Assembly: GCA_023386885.1 (NCBI GenBank)
Contig: JAEWIX010000064.1
Location: 1 to 64,000 of the forward strand
Direction of reading: 5' to 3'
From: Pseudomonadota bacterium
Lineage (GTDB): Bacteria; Pseudomonadota; Alphaproteobacteria; Rhizobiales; Xanthobacteraceae
DNA length: 64,000 nt
In this document: in pieces, positions 7,411 through 15,906 of the stretch
How the letters are laid out: each line of letters begins with the position of its first letter
Position numbering within the stretch: the first letter of the stretch is position 1
Program-made: the position numbers and the translations under genes
The notes under the pieces: generated by a model
The model's database searches: none
What the model saw: the letters and a program-made list of their open reading frames with translations, nothing else
Told to the model about the DNA's origin: nothing

Positions 7411-7866
7411 TCAAAACGTCGTGCGGCTGCTGCGGGCCTCGACGTTGCGCTTGATGGCCTCGAGCCCGAGGCGGGCTTCCTGATCCATGCGTTCGATGAC
7501 CTCGGCGGTCGGTGGCTTCGGCCGTGCCGGATTGCGAAGCGTGCGGGTGAACTGCGTGCCACCGTCGACGCTTTCGCAATCGTATTGCACCACCACCGGC
7601 CCCATGAACGAGGTCTGCGTCAGACCGATCCACAGATGCGGAACGTTACAGGCGATCACCAGCCAGTCGAGTTCGACCTTCGCGGTGCGCGTGCTCCAGT
7701 GCTCATGAAAGGTGTCGCCGAACCGCATCGGGCGATTGTCGCAATCGATGTGGTGCGACGTCGGCAGCCATTCCGGCCATGACTTCGGATTGGTGACGTA
7801 ATCGAACACCGCGACCGGCTTCGCTGCGATGACGATGGAATGGTGGCGCTGGAACGGATGCGTCAT
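7411..7866 (-). CDS. SRPBCC (START/Bet v1-like) family protein
   Basis: A 151-aa soluble protein with the SRPBCC helix-grip pattern: an initial strand HHSIVIAAKPVAVFDYVTNPKSWPEWLP (residues 8-35), where the V..FDYV.NP..WPEW signature is typical of polyketide-cyclase or START-like lipid-binding folds, then alternating strands and a long C-terminal helix EVIERMDQEARLGLEAIKRNVEAR. Such proteins bind hydrophobic ligands, but the ligand here is unknown. It is a lone gene, convergent with the GNAT gene across a REP pair and divergent from nnrU. There is no signal peptide. Confidence 0.8.
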   Translation of the reverse strand: MTHPFQRHHSIVIAAKPVAVFDYVTNPKSWPEWLPTSHHIDCDNRPMRFGDTFHEHWSTRTAKVELDWLVIACNVPHLWIGLTQTSFMGPVVVQYDCESVDGGTQFTRTLRNPARPKPPTAEVIERMDQEARLGLEAIKRNVEARSSRTTF

Positions 7867-8069
7867 GAAGGCCTCGGTGTCGTTTCCCGGCCGCCGACGT
7901 TGCGGCGACCCAGGATCGTCGACAACTCCATGCGTCAGGTCAAGTCTCCTGCGGCGGTTGTAGCCTCTTGCCGGCGTTGCGCGCGGTCGTGGAAAAGTGC
8001 TAGCGAATTTCGCGACGCGGATTTGATCGTCGTGACGCGGCGTTCGGTTGGCTGGATGGAGAAGGTGCG

Positions 8070-8654
8070 ATGGGACTTGTGATCATGATCGTCGGCCTCG
8101 CCGTGTTCTTCGGCACGCATCTGGTGACGACGCGGCGTGACCTGCGCGCACAGCTGATCGCGGCGCGCGGCGAGGCGGGTTACAAGATCGGCTATTCGCT
8201 GCTGTCGGCGCTCGGTCTCGTGCTGATCGTCTGGGGCTTCGCGCATTATCGCGCCACCGGCTGGATCGACGTCTGGTATCCTCCCGTCGCGATGCGGCAC
8301 ATCGCGCTGGCACTGATGCCGTTCGCGGTCATTCTGGTGGTGGCGTCCTATGTCCGTGGCCGCATCTACGCCAGGCTCAAGCATCCGATGCTGGCGGGCA
8401 TCAAGCTGTGGGCCCTGGCGCATCTGTTGGCCAACGGCGATCTCGGCTCGATCATCCTGTTCGGATCGTTCCTCGCGTGGGCAGTCTATGATCGCATTTC
8501 GCTGAAGCACCGCAGCGATGCCGGCGCGCCGCCTATACCGGTGGGCGGCGTCGGCAACGACGTCATCGCCGTGGTGCTCGGCATTGTCGTCTATCTCGGC
8601 CTTGCATTTGCGTTCCATCCGTTCGTCATCGGCGTGCCGGTGATGGGGACTTGA
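8070..8654 (+). CDS. nnrU: NnrU family membrane protein
   Basis: Polytopic inner-membrane protein of 194 aa with five or six hydrophobic segments. It begins with a membrane helix ending FFGTHLVTTRR, has the family stretches RHIALALMPFAVILVVASY and KHPMLAGIKLWALAHLLANGD (residues 75-130), and ends FHPFVIGVPVMGT. NnrU proteins were named in Rhodobacter for a link to nitrite and nitric oxide reduction and resemble the MapB/NnrU carotenoid-isomerase-like membrane family. No denitrification gene is nearby, so a specific role here is uncertain. Its ends resemble the microprotein at 10215. Confidence 0.85.
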   Translation: MGLVIMIVGLAVFFGTHLVTTRRDLRAQLIAARGEAGYKIGYSLLSALGLVLIVWGFAHYRATGWIDVWYPPVAMRHIALALMPFAVILVVASYVRGRIYARLKHPMLAGIKLWALAHLLANGDLGSIILFGSFLAWAVYDRISLKHRSDAGAPPIPVGGVGNDVIAVVLGIVVYLGLAFAFHPFVIGVPVMGT

Positions 8655-8707
8655 GGCGCGATCTGCGCGGATTGAAGTATCGCCGCTGAGCAATGAGTTT
8701 TATTTTT

Positions 8708-8795
8708 GTCATGGCCGGGCTCGTCCCGGCCATCCACGTCTTTCTCGCTGAGCTATCGTTGAGACGTGGATGGCCGGAATAAATCCGGCCATGAC
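8708..8795. repeat. Nested intergenic palindrome (ATGGCCGGG family)
   Basis: Outer arms GTCATGGCCGG and CCGGCCATGAC, inner arms CCGGCCATCCACGTCT and AGACGTGGATGGCCGG. It can fold into a long hairpin between the convergent nnrU and cysK genes. This sequence type is widely scattered in Bradyrhizobiaceae genomes. It may also help end transcription of both genes. Confidence 0.75.
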
Positions 8796-8844
8796 GAAAG
8801 CCGCATGATGCTTGATCGCTGTCGGCAAACCTTGAGTCAGTCTC

Positions 8845-9930
8845 TCACCCCGCCGGCATCTGATAACCCGGCGTCGAGCGCGATAGCGCCACTTCCGCTT
8901 CGTCCATGTCGGCCGGAATGGCGTCGAACAACGGCGTCGAGAGATAACGCTCGCCGGTGTCCGGCAGCATGCAGAGAATGACCGAACCGGCGGAAGCCTT
9001 CTCGGCAATCTGCCGCGCCACGCCGAACGTCGCGCCGCCGGAGATACCTGTGAAGATGCCTTCGCGTTGGGCGAGCGCCTTGGCCCATTCGATGGCCTTC
9101 GGTCCGGCGATCGGGATCAGTTCGTCGTAATACTGTTTGTCGATCGCTTCCTGCAGCACTTTCGGAATGAAGTCCGGCGTCCAGCCCTGAATGGGGTGCG
9201 GCTCGAAGGCGGGATGTCCCGCCGCCGGCTCGCCGTCCGTGGTACGTTGTTGCGGCGTGCCGCTGCCGATCAGTTGCGCGTTGGCGGGCTCGCTGAGAAT
9301 GATCTTCGTTTCCGGCCGCTCCTTGCGCAGCACGCGCGAGACGCCGACCATGGTGCCGCCGGTGCCGTAGCCGGTGACGAAGTAATCGAGCCGCCCTCCT
9401 GCGAAGTCGTTGATGATCTCGCGGCCGGTGGTCGCTTCATGGATCGCTGCGTTGGCAGCGGCCTCGAACTGATGCGCGAGAAACCAGCCGTGCTTCTCCG
9501 CCAGTTCGACGGCCTTCCGGTACATGCCGAAGCCTTTTTCGGCGCGCGGCGTCAGCACCACTTTCGCACCGAGCATCCGCATCAGCCGCCGCCGCTCGAT
9601 GGAAAAGCTGTCCGCCATGGTGACCACCAGCGGATAGCCCTTCTGCGCACAGACCATCGCAAGGCCGATGCCGGTGTTGCCGCTGGTGGCTTCCACCACG
9701 GTCTGGCCGGGCTTGAGCGCGCCGCTACGCTCGGCTTCCTCGATGATGCCGATGGCGAGGCGATCCTTCACCGACGAGGCCGGATTGAAATACTCGGCCT
9801 TCACGTACATCGTAACGCCGTCGATGCCGATATGGTTGACGCGGATGGCGGGCGTATCGCCAATGGTGTCGAGCACGCTGTCGAACAGCCGGCCGCGGCC
9901 GTTGGTGGTCCGTATTGCCTTTGCGGTCAT
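8845..9930 (-). CDS. cysK: Cysteine synthase A (O-acetylserine sulfhydrylase)
   Basis: PLP enzyme making cysteine from O-acetylserine and sulfide, 361 aa. The PLP lysine is in FNPASSVKDR near residue 52 and the substrate loop TSGNTGIG near residue 83, followed by the Gly-rich phosphate site GTGGTMVGVSR. The C-terminal part is longer than in enterobacterial CysK, as in other rhizobial copies. The frame runs open upstream to 10203, but GGAGAG lies 8 bases before the ATG at 9930 and the homologous part starts there. It is a lone gene. The related cystathionine beta-synthase-like subgroup cannot be excluded from the fold alone. Confidence 0.85.
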   Translation of the reverse strand: MTAKAIRTTNGRGRLFDSVLDTIGDTPAIRVNHIGIDGVTMYVKAEYFNPASSVKDRLAIGIIEEAERSGALKPGQTVVEATSGNTGIGLAMVCAQKGYPLVVTMADSFSIERRRLMRMLGAKVVLTPRAEKGFGMYRKAVELAEKHGWFLAHQFEAAANAAIHEATTGREIINDFAGGRLDYFVTGYGTGGTMVGVSRVLRKERPETKIILSEPANAQLIGSGTPQQRTTDGEPAAGHPAFEPHPIQGWTPDFIPKVLQEAIDKQYYDELIPIAGPKAIEWAKALAQREGIFTGISGGATFGVARQIAEKASAGSVILCMLPDTGERYLSTPLFDAIPADMDEAEVALSRSTPGYQMPAG

Positions 9931-10214
9931 GTCCATCTCTCCGTCATGCGTCACGCGCTGATGAGTGGGGTTGCGAAAATAGGCTGTGGAACGACCGGGC
10001 GGAAGCGCGGGTTGCTGCGACATCTGCGACAATTGTGTTTCATTCGCGCTATGCGAGGGCTTCCCTTGCTCATGCCCGGCAAAAAATGATACCCCTTCGC
10101 CTCGATATTGCGGTGCGGTGGGTGCGAAGCAGCAGGCCCCGCATGGAAACAGGCGCGGAGCGGGCAGGCGGCTCGCATCGGCGTTGCGTTTCGAGGGAGG
10201 CAAGCGGGCGGAAG

Positions 10215-10328
10215 ATGGGCGTCGATTTCACCATCATCATCCTTGGTCTCGCATCGGCCGTCGGCATTCATTCGCTGGCGCTGATATCTCGTCCCCTCAT
10301 TGTCGGTGTTCCCGTACTCGGAGTTTAG
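10215..10328 (+). CDS. 37-aa membrane microprotein resembling the ends of NnrU
   Basis: MGVDFTIIILGLASAVGIHS followed by LALISRPLIVGVPVLGV. One hydrophobic helix, then a C-terminus nearly matching the last residues of the NnrU protein 2 kb away (RPLIVGVPVLGV against HPFVIGVPVMGT). The N-terminus resembles the start of NnrU too (GLA...G.H). It looks like an NnrU-type protein with its middle lost, or a short relative. A GGCGGAAG stretch lies just upstream. The stop TAG is one base from the panB ATG, suggesting translational coupling. Too short for most gene finders; expression is unproven. Confidence 0.5.
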   Translation: MGVDFTIIILGLASAVGIHSLALISRPLIVGVPVLGV

Positions 10329-10329
10329 G

Positions 10330-11178
10330 ATGTCCATTCAATCGACCATCCGGCGCAAAACGTCGGCCGACATTCGCGCGCGCAAGAACGGCGAGCCGGT
10401 GGTGATGCTGACGTCGTATCACGCGCACACCGCGGCGCTGGTCGATCGCTATTGCGACGTCATCCTGGTCGGTGACTCGCTCGGTAACGTAATGCACGGC
10501 TTCGAGACGACGCTGCCGGTGACGCTCGAGATGATGATCCTGCAAGGCCATGCGGTGATGCGTGGCTCGAAGCAGTCGCTGGTGGTGGTCGATCTGCCGT
10601 TCGGCAGTTACGAGGCCTCGAAAGAGCAGGCGTTTCATTCCGCCGCGCGCGTTTTGAAGGAAACCCATTGCGGCGCGGTGAAGCTCGAAGGCGGCGAGCG
10701 CATGGCGGAAACCATCGCATTCCTCACCGAGCGCGGCATTCCGGTGATGGCGCATATCGGCCTCACGCCGCAGTCGATCAACGCGCTCGGCTCGTTCCGT
10801 TCGCAAGGCCGCGAGGAAGCCGAAGCGATCGCGCGCGGTGAGAACATGGTCGGCCCGATCCAGAAGGATGCCCGCGCCGTGGCGCAGGCAGGTGCGTTCT
10901 CCGTGGTGGTCGAAGCGGTCGCCGAGCCGCTCGCGCGCCGCATCACCGAGACCATCGACATTCCCACCATCGGCATCGGCGCCAGCGCCGCCTGCGATGG
11001 TCAGGTGCTGGTGCTGGAAGATATGCTGGGCCTGTCGGAGTGGGTGCCGAAGTTCGTCCGCCGCTACGGCAAGCTCGGCCCGATGATCGAAGAAGCGATT
11101 CAGGGTTACGCCAACGACGTGCGCTCCCGCGCGTTCCCCGGCCCGGAGAATGTCTACGGCATCAAGCCGAAAGGCTGA
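10330..11178 (+). CDS. panB: 3-methyl-2-oxobutanoate hydroxymethyltransferase
   Basis: First committed enzyme of pantothenate synthesis: it adds a hydroxymethyl group from methylene-tetrahydrofolate to 2-oxoisovalerate, giving ketopantoate. It is 282 aa, a normal length. The TIM-barrel landmarks are MLTSYHAHTAALVD and VGDSLGNVMHGFETT (metal-binding Asp near residue 47), GAVKLEGG, AHIGLTPQS and GIGASAACDGQVLVLEDMLG. The ATG at 10330 comes one base after the preceding microprotein stop, with GGAG about 8 bases upstream. PanC is not adjacent; a ketopantoate reductase-like gene lies at 56.7 kb. Confidence 0.95.
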   Translation: MSIQSTIRRKTSADIRARKNGEPVVMLTSYHAHTAALVDRYCDVILVGDSLGNVMHGFETTLPVTLEMMILQGHAVMRGSKQSLVVVDLPFGSYEASKEQAFHSAARVLKETHCGAVKLEGGERMAETIAFLTERGIPVMAHIGLTPQSINALGSFRSQGREEAEAIARGENMVGPIQKDARAVAQAGAFSVVVEAVAEPLARRITETIDIPTIGIGASAACDGQVLVLEDMLGLSEWVPKFVRRYGKLGPMIEEAIQGYANDVRSRAFPGPENVYGIKPKG

Positions 11179-11214
11179 GCGCCGCTCGAAGTCGATACCA
11201 GGAAAGGATACGAC

Positions 11215-11676
11215 ATGCGTTTCCCGCTCGCCGCGATCGCCTTCCGGGCTTTCGCGATTGTCGCCACCACCGCGCTTGTCGCCGGCGGCACGTCCACCCC
11301 CACACTGGCACAGGCCAAAGGAAAGACCATGACCACAGCTTCGGGTTTGCAAATCGTCGACACCCAGGTCGGCACCGGCGCGACGCCGACACGCGGCCAG
11401 ACCTGCGTGATGCACTACACCGGCTGGCTCTATGTCGACGGCAAGAAGGGCAAGAAGTTCGACTCATCCGTCGATCGCAACGAGCCGTTCGAATTTCCGA
11501 TCGGGATGGGCCGGGTGATCGCCGGTTGGGACGAGGGCGTCTCCACCATGAAGGTCGGCGGCAAGCGCACCCTGATCATCCCGCCGGAAATGGGCTACGG
11601 CGCGCGCGGCGCCGGCGGCGTCATCCCGCCGAATGCGACCCTGATTTTCGATGTCGAACTGCTGGCGGTGAAATAG
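11215..11676 (+). CDS. FKBP-type peptidyl-prolyl cis-trans isomerase, exported
   Basis: A 153-aa periplasmic foldase. An N-terminal signal sequence runs to about residue 33 (…TPTLAQA). One FKBP domain follows: GLQIVDTQVGTGATPTRGQTC, then HYTGWL, KKFDSS, the active-site strand FPIGMGRVIAGWDEGV, and PPEMGYGARGAGGVIPPNATLIFDVELL, which closes the fold. It starts 37 bp after panB on the same strand, but the function is unrelated to pantothenate. The catalytic surroundings (Tyr, Phe, Asp, Trp) look intact, so it should be active. Confidence 0.9.
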   Translation: MRFPLAAIAFRAFAIVATTALVAGGTSTPTLAQAKGKTMTTASGLQIVDTQVGTGATPTRGQTCVMHYTGWLYVDGKKGKKFDSSVDRNEPFEFPIGMGRVIAGWDEGVSTMKVGGKRTLIIPPEMGYGARGAGGVIPPNATLIFDVELLAVK

Positions 11677-11861
11677 ATCGCGCCACCAAATGGTCACCGG
11701 AATGCCGCAAGAATCCCGCGGCATGTCCGGGAGCCGTTCTCCGGTCGCGAAGGCGTCAACTTTGCCTTGCGGACGCCATACCGCTAGGGTATCGCCTGAC
11801 CGGTGGGCAATCGCCCGGTTTGCCGCCGGGCGTGCGGCGTGGCCGCAATGGGGTTCTTTAA

Positions 11862-12518
11862 GTGTCTGAGATATTTAACGAAATCGATGACGAGCTGCGC
11901 AAGGAGCAGCTCAAGAGGATTTGGGACAAGTACTCCGTCTATATCGTCGCTTTGGCTGTGCTGATCGTCGCCGGCGTCGGCGGCTGGCGTGGCTATGAAT
12001 ATCTCGCGACCCAGAAGGCCTACAAGGCCAGCGCCGCCTTCGATGCCGCCGCAACCTTGTCCGATGAAAACAAGCACACCGAGGCCGAAGCAGCCTTCAA
12101 TGCGCTCGCTGCCGATGCGCCTGCCGGTTATCGCTCGCTGGCGCGGCTGCGTGCGGCCGCGGAAGCTGCATCGCGCGATGCGCCCGCTGGCGTGAAGCTG
12201 TACGACGCGATCGCTGCGGATTCGAGCGTCGGCGCGCACGAGCGCGGCCTTGCGACCGTACGCGCCGCGGTGTTGCTGGTCGATAGTGCCAGCTACGACG
12301 ACATGGTGAAGCGCCTCGATGCAGCAACGCAGCCTGGCAGCATGTATCGCCACACGGCGCGCGAATTGCTGGCGCTCTCGGCGTGGCGGGCCAAGAACGT
12401 CGCCGAGACGCGCAAGTGGCTGGACCAGATTGCAGAAGACGGCGAGACGCCCGCGAGTCTGCGCAGCAGGGTAGAAGCCTTGCAGGCATTGCTGCCGCCC
12501 GCTGCGGCGAAAAGTTAA
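11862..12518 (+). CDS. YfgM-like membrane-anchored TPR protein
   Basis: A 218-aa protein with a short cytoplasmic N-terminus (SEIFNEIDDELRKEQLKRIWDKYS), one membrane helix (residues 27-48) and a periplasmic TPR-like helical domain. This matches the YfgM/DUF2133 family, which in E. coli works beside SecYEG and periplasmic chaperones. The GTG at 11862 is used, as no ATG precedes the conserved N-terminal amphipathic segment. It is the first gene of a yfgM-lipoprotein-der cluster, the same order as E. coli yfgM-bamB-der except for the middle gene. Confidence 0.85.
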   Translation: MSEIFNEIDDELRKEQLKRIWDKYSVYIVALAVLIVAGVGGWRGYEYLATQKAYKASAAFDAAATLSDENKHTEAEAAFNALAADAPAGYRSLARLRAAAEAASRDAPAGVKLYDAIAADSSVGAHERGLATVRAAVLLVDSASYDDMVKRLDAATQPGSMYRHTARELLALSAWRAKNVAETRKWLDQIAEDGETPASLRSRVEALQALLPPAAAKS

Positions 12519-12575
12519 CCTGACCCGCACGATTTCCCGATATCGTCGGACGAACGAACAAGAGTTGAGACGCCA

Positions 12576-13130
12576 ATGGCTACGCGCGGATCACATCGTC
12601 TGATTGCTGCGGCCGTCCTGATATCCCTATCAGGCGTATTGGCCGGTTGCAGTTCGACCAGTTTCGACCCCACCGACATGTTCGATGTATTCAACACCGA
12701 GAAAAAGCTGCCGGGGAACCGCGAGCCGGTTTTCCCTGAGGGCGTTCCGGGTCTCGAGCAGGGCGTTCCGAGAGAACTCTACAAGGACAACGTCGAGAGG
12801 GAGCAGCTTCAGCAGCAACAGGCGGCTCCGGTGGAAACTGCGCCGCCGCCCGCGGCCGAGCCTCCCAGGCCGAGAGCGTCTTCGCGGTCTCGTGCCGCGC
12901 GTCCGCGCGCTGCAGCGCCGGCCAGTGAGCCTGCTGCCGCACCACAGCAACAGGAAAGTGCGGCACCGGCGCAGCCCAAATCCGCACGGCGGACGGTTCG
13001 TCATCGCAGCACCACTGTGCCGCCGCCCGATCCGGAACCGGCTCCCGCACAGGCTCAGCCGCAGACCGCACCGGCATCGGGCAGTTCGTTCCCGGCTCCA
13101 TTGCCGAGCGGTAGTTTCCAGCGTCAGTAA
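12576..13130 (+). CDS. Pro/Ala/Gln-rich putative outer-membrane lipoprotein
   Basis: A 184-aa protein with a lipoprotein signal: a positively charged start, hydrophobic core and lipobox LAGC with Cys near residue 25. The stretch FDPTDMFDVFNTEKKLPGNREPVFPEGVPGLEQGVPRELY (residues 30-70) looks ordered and conserved. The rest is Pro/Ala/Gln/Arg-rich and probably disordered. It sits between yfgM-like and der, where bamB lies in E. coli, but no beta-propeller is present. The PVFPEGVPGLEQGVP part recalls short alphaproteobacterial lipoproteins of this locus. Function unknown; a link to outer-membrane assembly is only positional. Confidence 0.75.
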   Translation: MATRGSHRLIAAAVLISLSGVLAGCSSTSFDPTDMFDVFNTEKKLPGNREPVFPEGVPGLEQGVPRELYKDNVEREQLQQQQAAPVETAPPPAAEPPRPRASSRSRAARPRAAAPASEPAAAPQQQESAAPAQPKSARRTVRHRSTTVPPPDPEPAPAQAQPQTAPASGSSFPAPLPSGSFQRQ

Positions 13131-13200
13131 TTTTGGCTGGAGCCGTTGTCCGGCTCACCATGCATTGACATAACATCGCCGGTGGGCGAACGGATCGACG

Positions 13201-14571
13201 ATGTCTTTCACCTTCGCGATCATCGGCCGGCCCAATGTCGGTAAGTCGACGCTGTTCAACCGTCTGGTTGGACAGAAACTAGCGCTGGTCGACGATCAGC
13301 CGGGTGTTACGCGCGACCGTCGCGAGGGCCAGGCGCGTCTCGGCGATCTTGAATTCACCATCATCGACACCGCGGGCCTTGATGAAGGCGCGCGCGGGTC
13401 GCTGACGGCGCGGATGCAGGAGCAGACCGAAGCCGCGATTGCCGCCGCAGACGCGCTGCTGTTTGTGATCGATGCACGTATCGGTTTGACGCCGACCGAT
13501 CGCTCTTTTGCTGATTTTGCCCGTCGTGCTGACAAGCCGGTGTTGCTGTTGGCGAACAAGAGCGAGGGCAAGCACGGCGAGGTCGGCGCGATGGAATCCT
13601 ATGCGCTCGGGTTGGGCGATCCGATCCAGATTTCTGCCGAGCATGGCGAGGGGCTGAGCGAGCTCTACGACGCATTGCGCGACGTGATGCCCGAGCCTGC
13701 GGACGAGGACGACGACGCGAGCGATAATGCGGGCGAGGATGGATCGCGTCCCATTCGTGTTGCCATCGTCGGTCGACCCAACGCCGGCAAGTCGACCATG
13801 ATCAACCACCTGCTGGGCGAGGAGCGCCTGCTCACCAGCCCCGAAGCCGGTACCACACGCGATTCCATTTCGGTCGAGATCGATTTCAAGGGACGGCATT
13901 TCCGGGTGTTCGATACGGCTGGCCTGCGGCGTCGTTCGCGTATCGAGGAGAAACTCGAAAAGCTGTCGGTGGCCGATGCGTTGCGCGCGGTGCGTTTCGC
14001 CGAAGTCGTGGTGCTGATGCTGGATGCGCAGAGCAAGTTCGAGGAGCAGGATCTCCGCATCGCCGATCTGATTGAGCGTGAGGGGCGTGCGCTGGTGATC
14101 GCTGTCAACAAGTGGGACCTGATGGGATCGCGGGCCAATCAGGCTGGTGCGCTACGCGCCGAGGTCGATCACTGGCTGCCGCAGGTCAAGGGCGTGCCGA
14201 TCGTCGCCGTTTCCGGCTTGATGGGTGAGGGGATCGATCGCCTGATGAAGGGCATCGAAGATGCGTACGCGGTGTGGAATCGCCGCATCTCGACCAGTGC
14301 ATTGAATCGCTGGTTCGAGCAGGCCGTCGCCAACAATCCTCCACCCGCGGTGTCCGGCCGTCGATTGAAGCTCAACTACATCACCCAGACCAAGGCGCGA
14401 CCGCCGAGCTTCGTGCTGTTCTGTTCGCGCGCCGACGCGGTGCCGGAATCCTATCTGCGTTATCTCACCAACAGCATTCGCGAGAATTTCGATCTTCCCG
14501 GAACGCCGATCCGCATCACTCTGCGCGAGAAGGCCAATCCGTTCGCGCACAAGCGCAAGCGCCTGTCGTGA
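13201..14571 (+). CDS. der: Ribosome biogenesis GTPase Der (EngA)
   Basis: Essential double GTPase needed for 50S ribosome assembly, 456 aa. The two G domains show GRPNVGKSTLFN near residue 8 and GRPNAGKSTMIN near residue 191, with switch motifs DTAGL in both and NKWD in the second. The first domain has the unusual G4 NKSE, common in alphaproteobacterial Der. A C-terminal KH-like domain follows. An acidic linker (DEDDDASDNAGEDG) joins the two G domains. The stop overlaps the GTG of the next gene (GTGA), so the MFS gene is translationally coupled. Confidence 0.95.
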   Translation: MSFTFAIIGRPNVGKSTLFNRLVGQKLALVDDQPGVTRDRREGQARLGDLEFTIIDTAGLDEGARGSLTARMQEQTEAAIAAADALLFVIDARIGLTPTDRSFADFARRADKPVLLLANKSEGKHGEVGAMESYALGLGDPIQISAEHGEGLSELYDALRDVMPEPADEDDDASDNAGEDGSRPIRVAIVGRPNAGKSTMINHLLGEERLLTSPEAGTTRDSISVEIDFKGRHFRVFDTAGLRRRSRIEEKLEKLSVADALRAVRFAEVVVLMLDAQSKFEEQDLRIADLIEREGRALVIAVNKWDLMGSRANQAGALRAEVDHWLPQVKGVPIVAVSGLMGEGIDRLMKGIEDAYAVWNRRISTSALNRWFEQAVANNPPPAVSGRRLKLNYITQTKARPPSFVLFCSRADAVPESYLRYLTNSIRENFDLPGTPIRITLREKANPFAHKRKRLS

Positions 14572-15851
14572 GCGACGAGCGCTCCTTCGAAACGACCGGC
14601 GCGGGCGCGCCCGCCGAAGGAAGACGTCGCGCCGCTTTTATATTCATCTTCGTCACGATCCTGCTCGATATGCTGGCGCTTGGCATGATCATGCCGATCT
14701 TGCCCAAACTGGTGGAGAGCTTCGTCAATAACGATACCGCGGTTGCTGCGCGCATCTTCGGCGCGTTCGGCACCGCGTGGGCGCTGATGCAATTTGTGTT
14801 CTCGCCGGTGCTCGGTAGCCTGTCGGATCGGTTCGGCCGCCGACCGGTGGTGCTGCTATCGAATTTCGGCCTCGGGTTGGACTACGTACTGATGGCGCTG
14901 GCGCCGTCGCTATGGTGGCTGTTCGCGGGGCGTGTGATCTCCGGCATCACCTCGGCGAGCGTCTCCACATCGTTCGCCTACATCTCCGATATCACCGCAC
15001 CGGACAAGCGCGCGTCCGCGTTCGGCAAGGTTGGTGCGGCATTTGGCGCAGGTTTCATTCTCGGTCCTGCACTCGGAGGGTTGCTCGGCGACGTCGATCC
15101 ACGGTTGCCGTTCTGGGTGGCGGCTGGCCTGAGTTTCACCAACACGATTTATGGTGTGCTGATTTTGCCGGAGTCGCTGCCCCGCGCACGCCGCTCACCG
15201 TTCCGGTGGCGGAGCGCCAATCCGGTTGGCGCATGGAAACTGCTGCGTTCCAATGCGACGTTGACGGGTCTGTCCGTGGTGAATTTTATCGCGCAAGTCG
15301 CGCACGTCGTCCTGCCAAGCACTTATGTGCTTTACGCGACCTATCGTTACGGTTGGGACGAGAAGACGGTCGGGCTGACGCTGGCCATGGTGGGAGTCTG
15401 TGCGATGGTGGTACAGGCTGGCGCTGTCGGTCCAGTGGTCAATCGTTTCGGCGAACGCAACGCGCTGGTGATCGGGCTTGCATTTGGCGCGCTTGGATTC
15501 CTGATCTTCGGGCTTGCGCCGACCGGCCCGTTATCATGGCTGGGCATTCCGGTGATGGCGCTGTGGGGTGTTGCCGGTCCCGCGACGTTGGGCCTGATGA
15601 CGCGATGTGTTGCGCCGGATCAGCAGGGGCAATTACAGGGCGCGTCCGGTAGTGTCCAAAGCATGGCCCAGCTTGTCGGGCCGTTCCTGTTCACGCTGAC
15701 CTTCGCTTATTTCATTGCACCGACCACGCCGATCAAGCTGCCTGGGGCGCCGTTTCTGCTTGCGGGAGCGTTGTTACTGGTGGCGATGCTGATGGCGCTG
15801 CGGGTGACGGCAGCAATGCCGCAAGACGCGCAAGCCTCTTCGACCTTATGA
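14568..15851 (+). CDS. MFS transporter of the TCR/Tet type
   Basis: A 427-aa inner-membrane transporter with 12 predicted helices. FIFVTILLDMLALGMIMPILPKLVE near residues 22-46 and the loop-2/3 motif GSLSDRFGRRPVVLLS near residues 85-100 place it with the TetA-like drug/proton antiporters. The frame is open from 14274, but that part duplicates der in another frame. The GTG at 14568 overlaps the der stop codon (GTGA) and gives a normal cytoplasmic N-terminus. The substrate is unknown; relatives are usually annotated as tetracycline-family transporters without evidence of resistance. Confidence 0.88.
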   Translation: MSDERSFETTGAGAPAEGRRRAAFIFIFVTILLDMLALGMIMPILPKLVESFVNNDTAVAARIFGAFGTAWALMQFVFSPVLGSLSDRFGRRPVVLLSNFGLGLDYVLMALAPSLWWLFAGRVISGITSASVSTSFAYISDITAPDKRASAFGKVGAAFGAGFILGPALGGLLGDVDPRLPFWVAAGLSFTNTIYGVLILPESLPRARRSPFRWRSANPVGAWKLLRSNATLTGLSVVNFIAQVAHVVLPSTYVLYATYRYGWDEKTVGLTLAMVGVCAMVVQAGAVGPVVNRFGERNALVIGLAFGALGFLIFGLAPTGPLSWLGIPVMALWGVAGPATLGLMTRCVAPDQQGQLQGASGSVQSMAQLVGPFLFTLTFAYFIAPTTPIKLPGAPFLLAGALLLVAMLMALRVTAAMPQDAQASSTL

Positions 15852-15867
15852 ACGATCGATATTGAGG

Positions 15868-15906
15868 CGGCTGGCCGAGCGCGATGACCCGGCCAGCCGA
15901 TCTTTA
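15868..15906 (+). terminator. Hairpin terminator after the MFS gene
   Basis: CGGCTGGCC (15868-15876) pairs with GGCCAGCCG (15891-15899), followed on the plus strand by ATCTTTATT. It lies between the convergent MFS and binding-protein genes. The T-run is interrupted, so efficiency is uncertain. Confidence 0.5.

Noticed and set aside
9067..10089. A 340-codon open frame opposite cysK
   Set aside because: Antisense shadow; cysK on the other strand has all PLP motifs.
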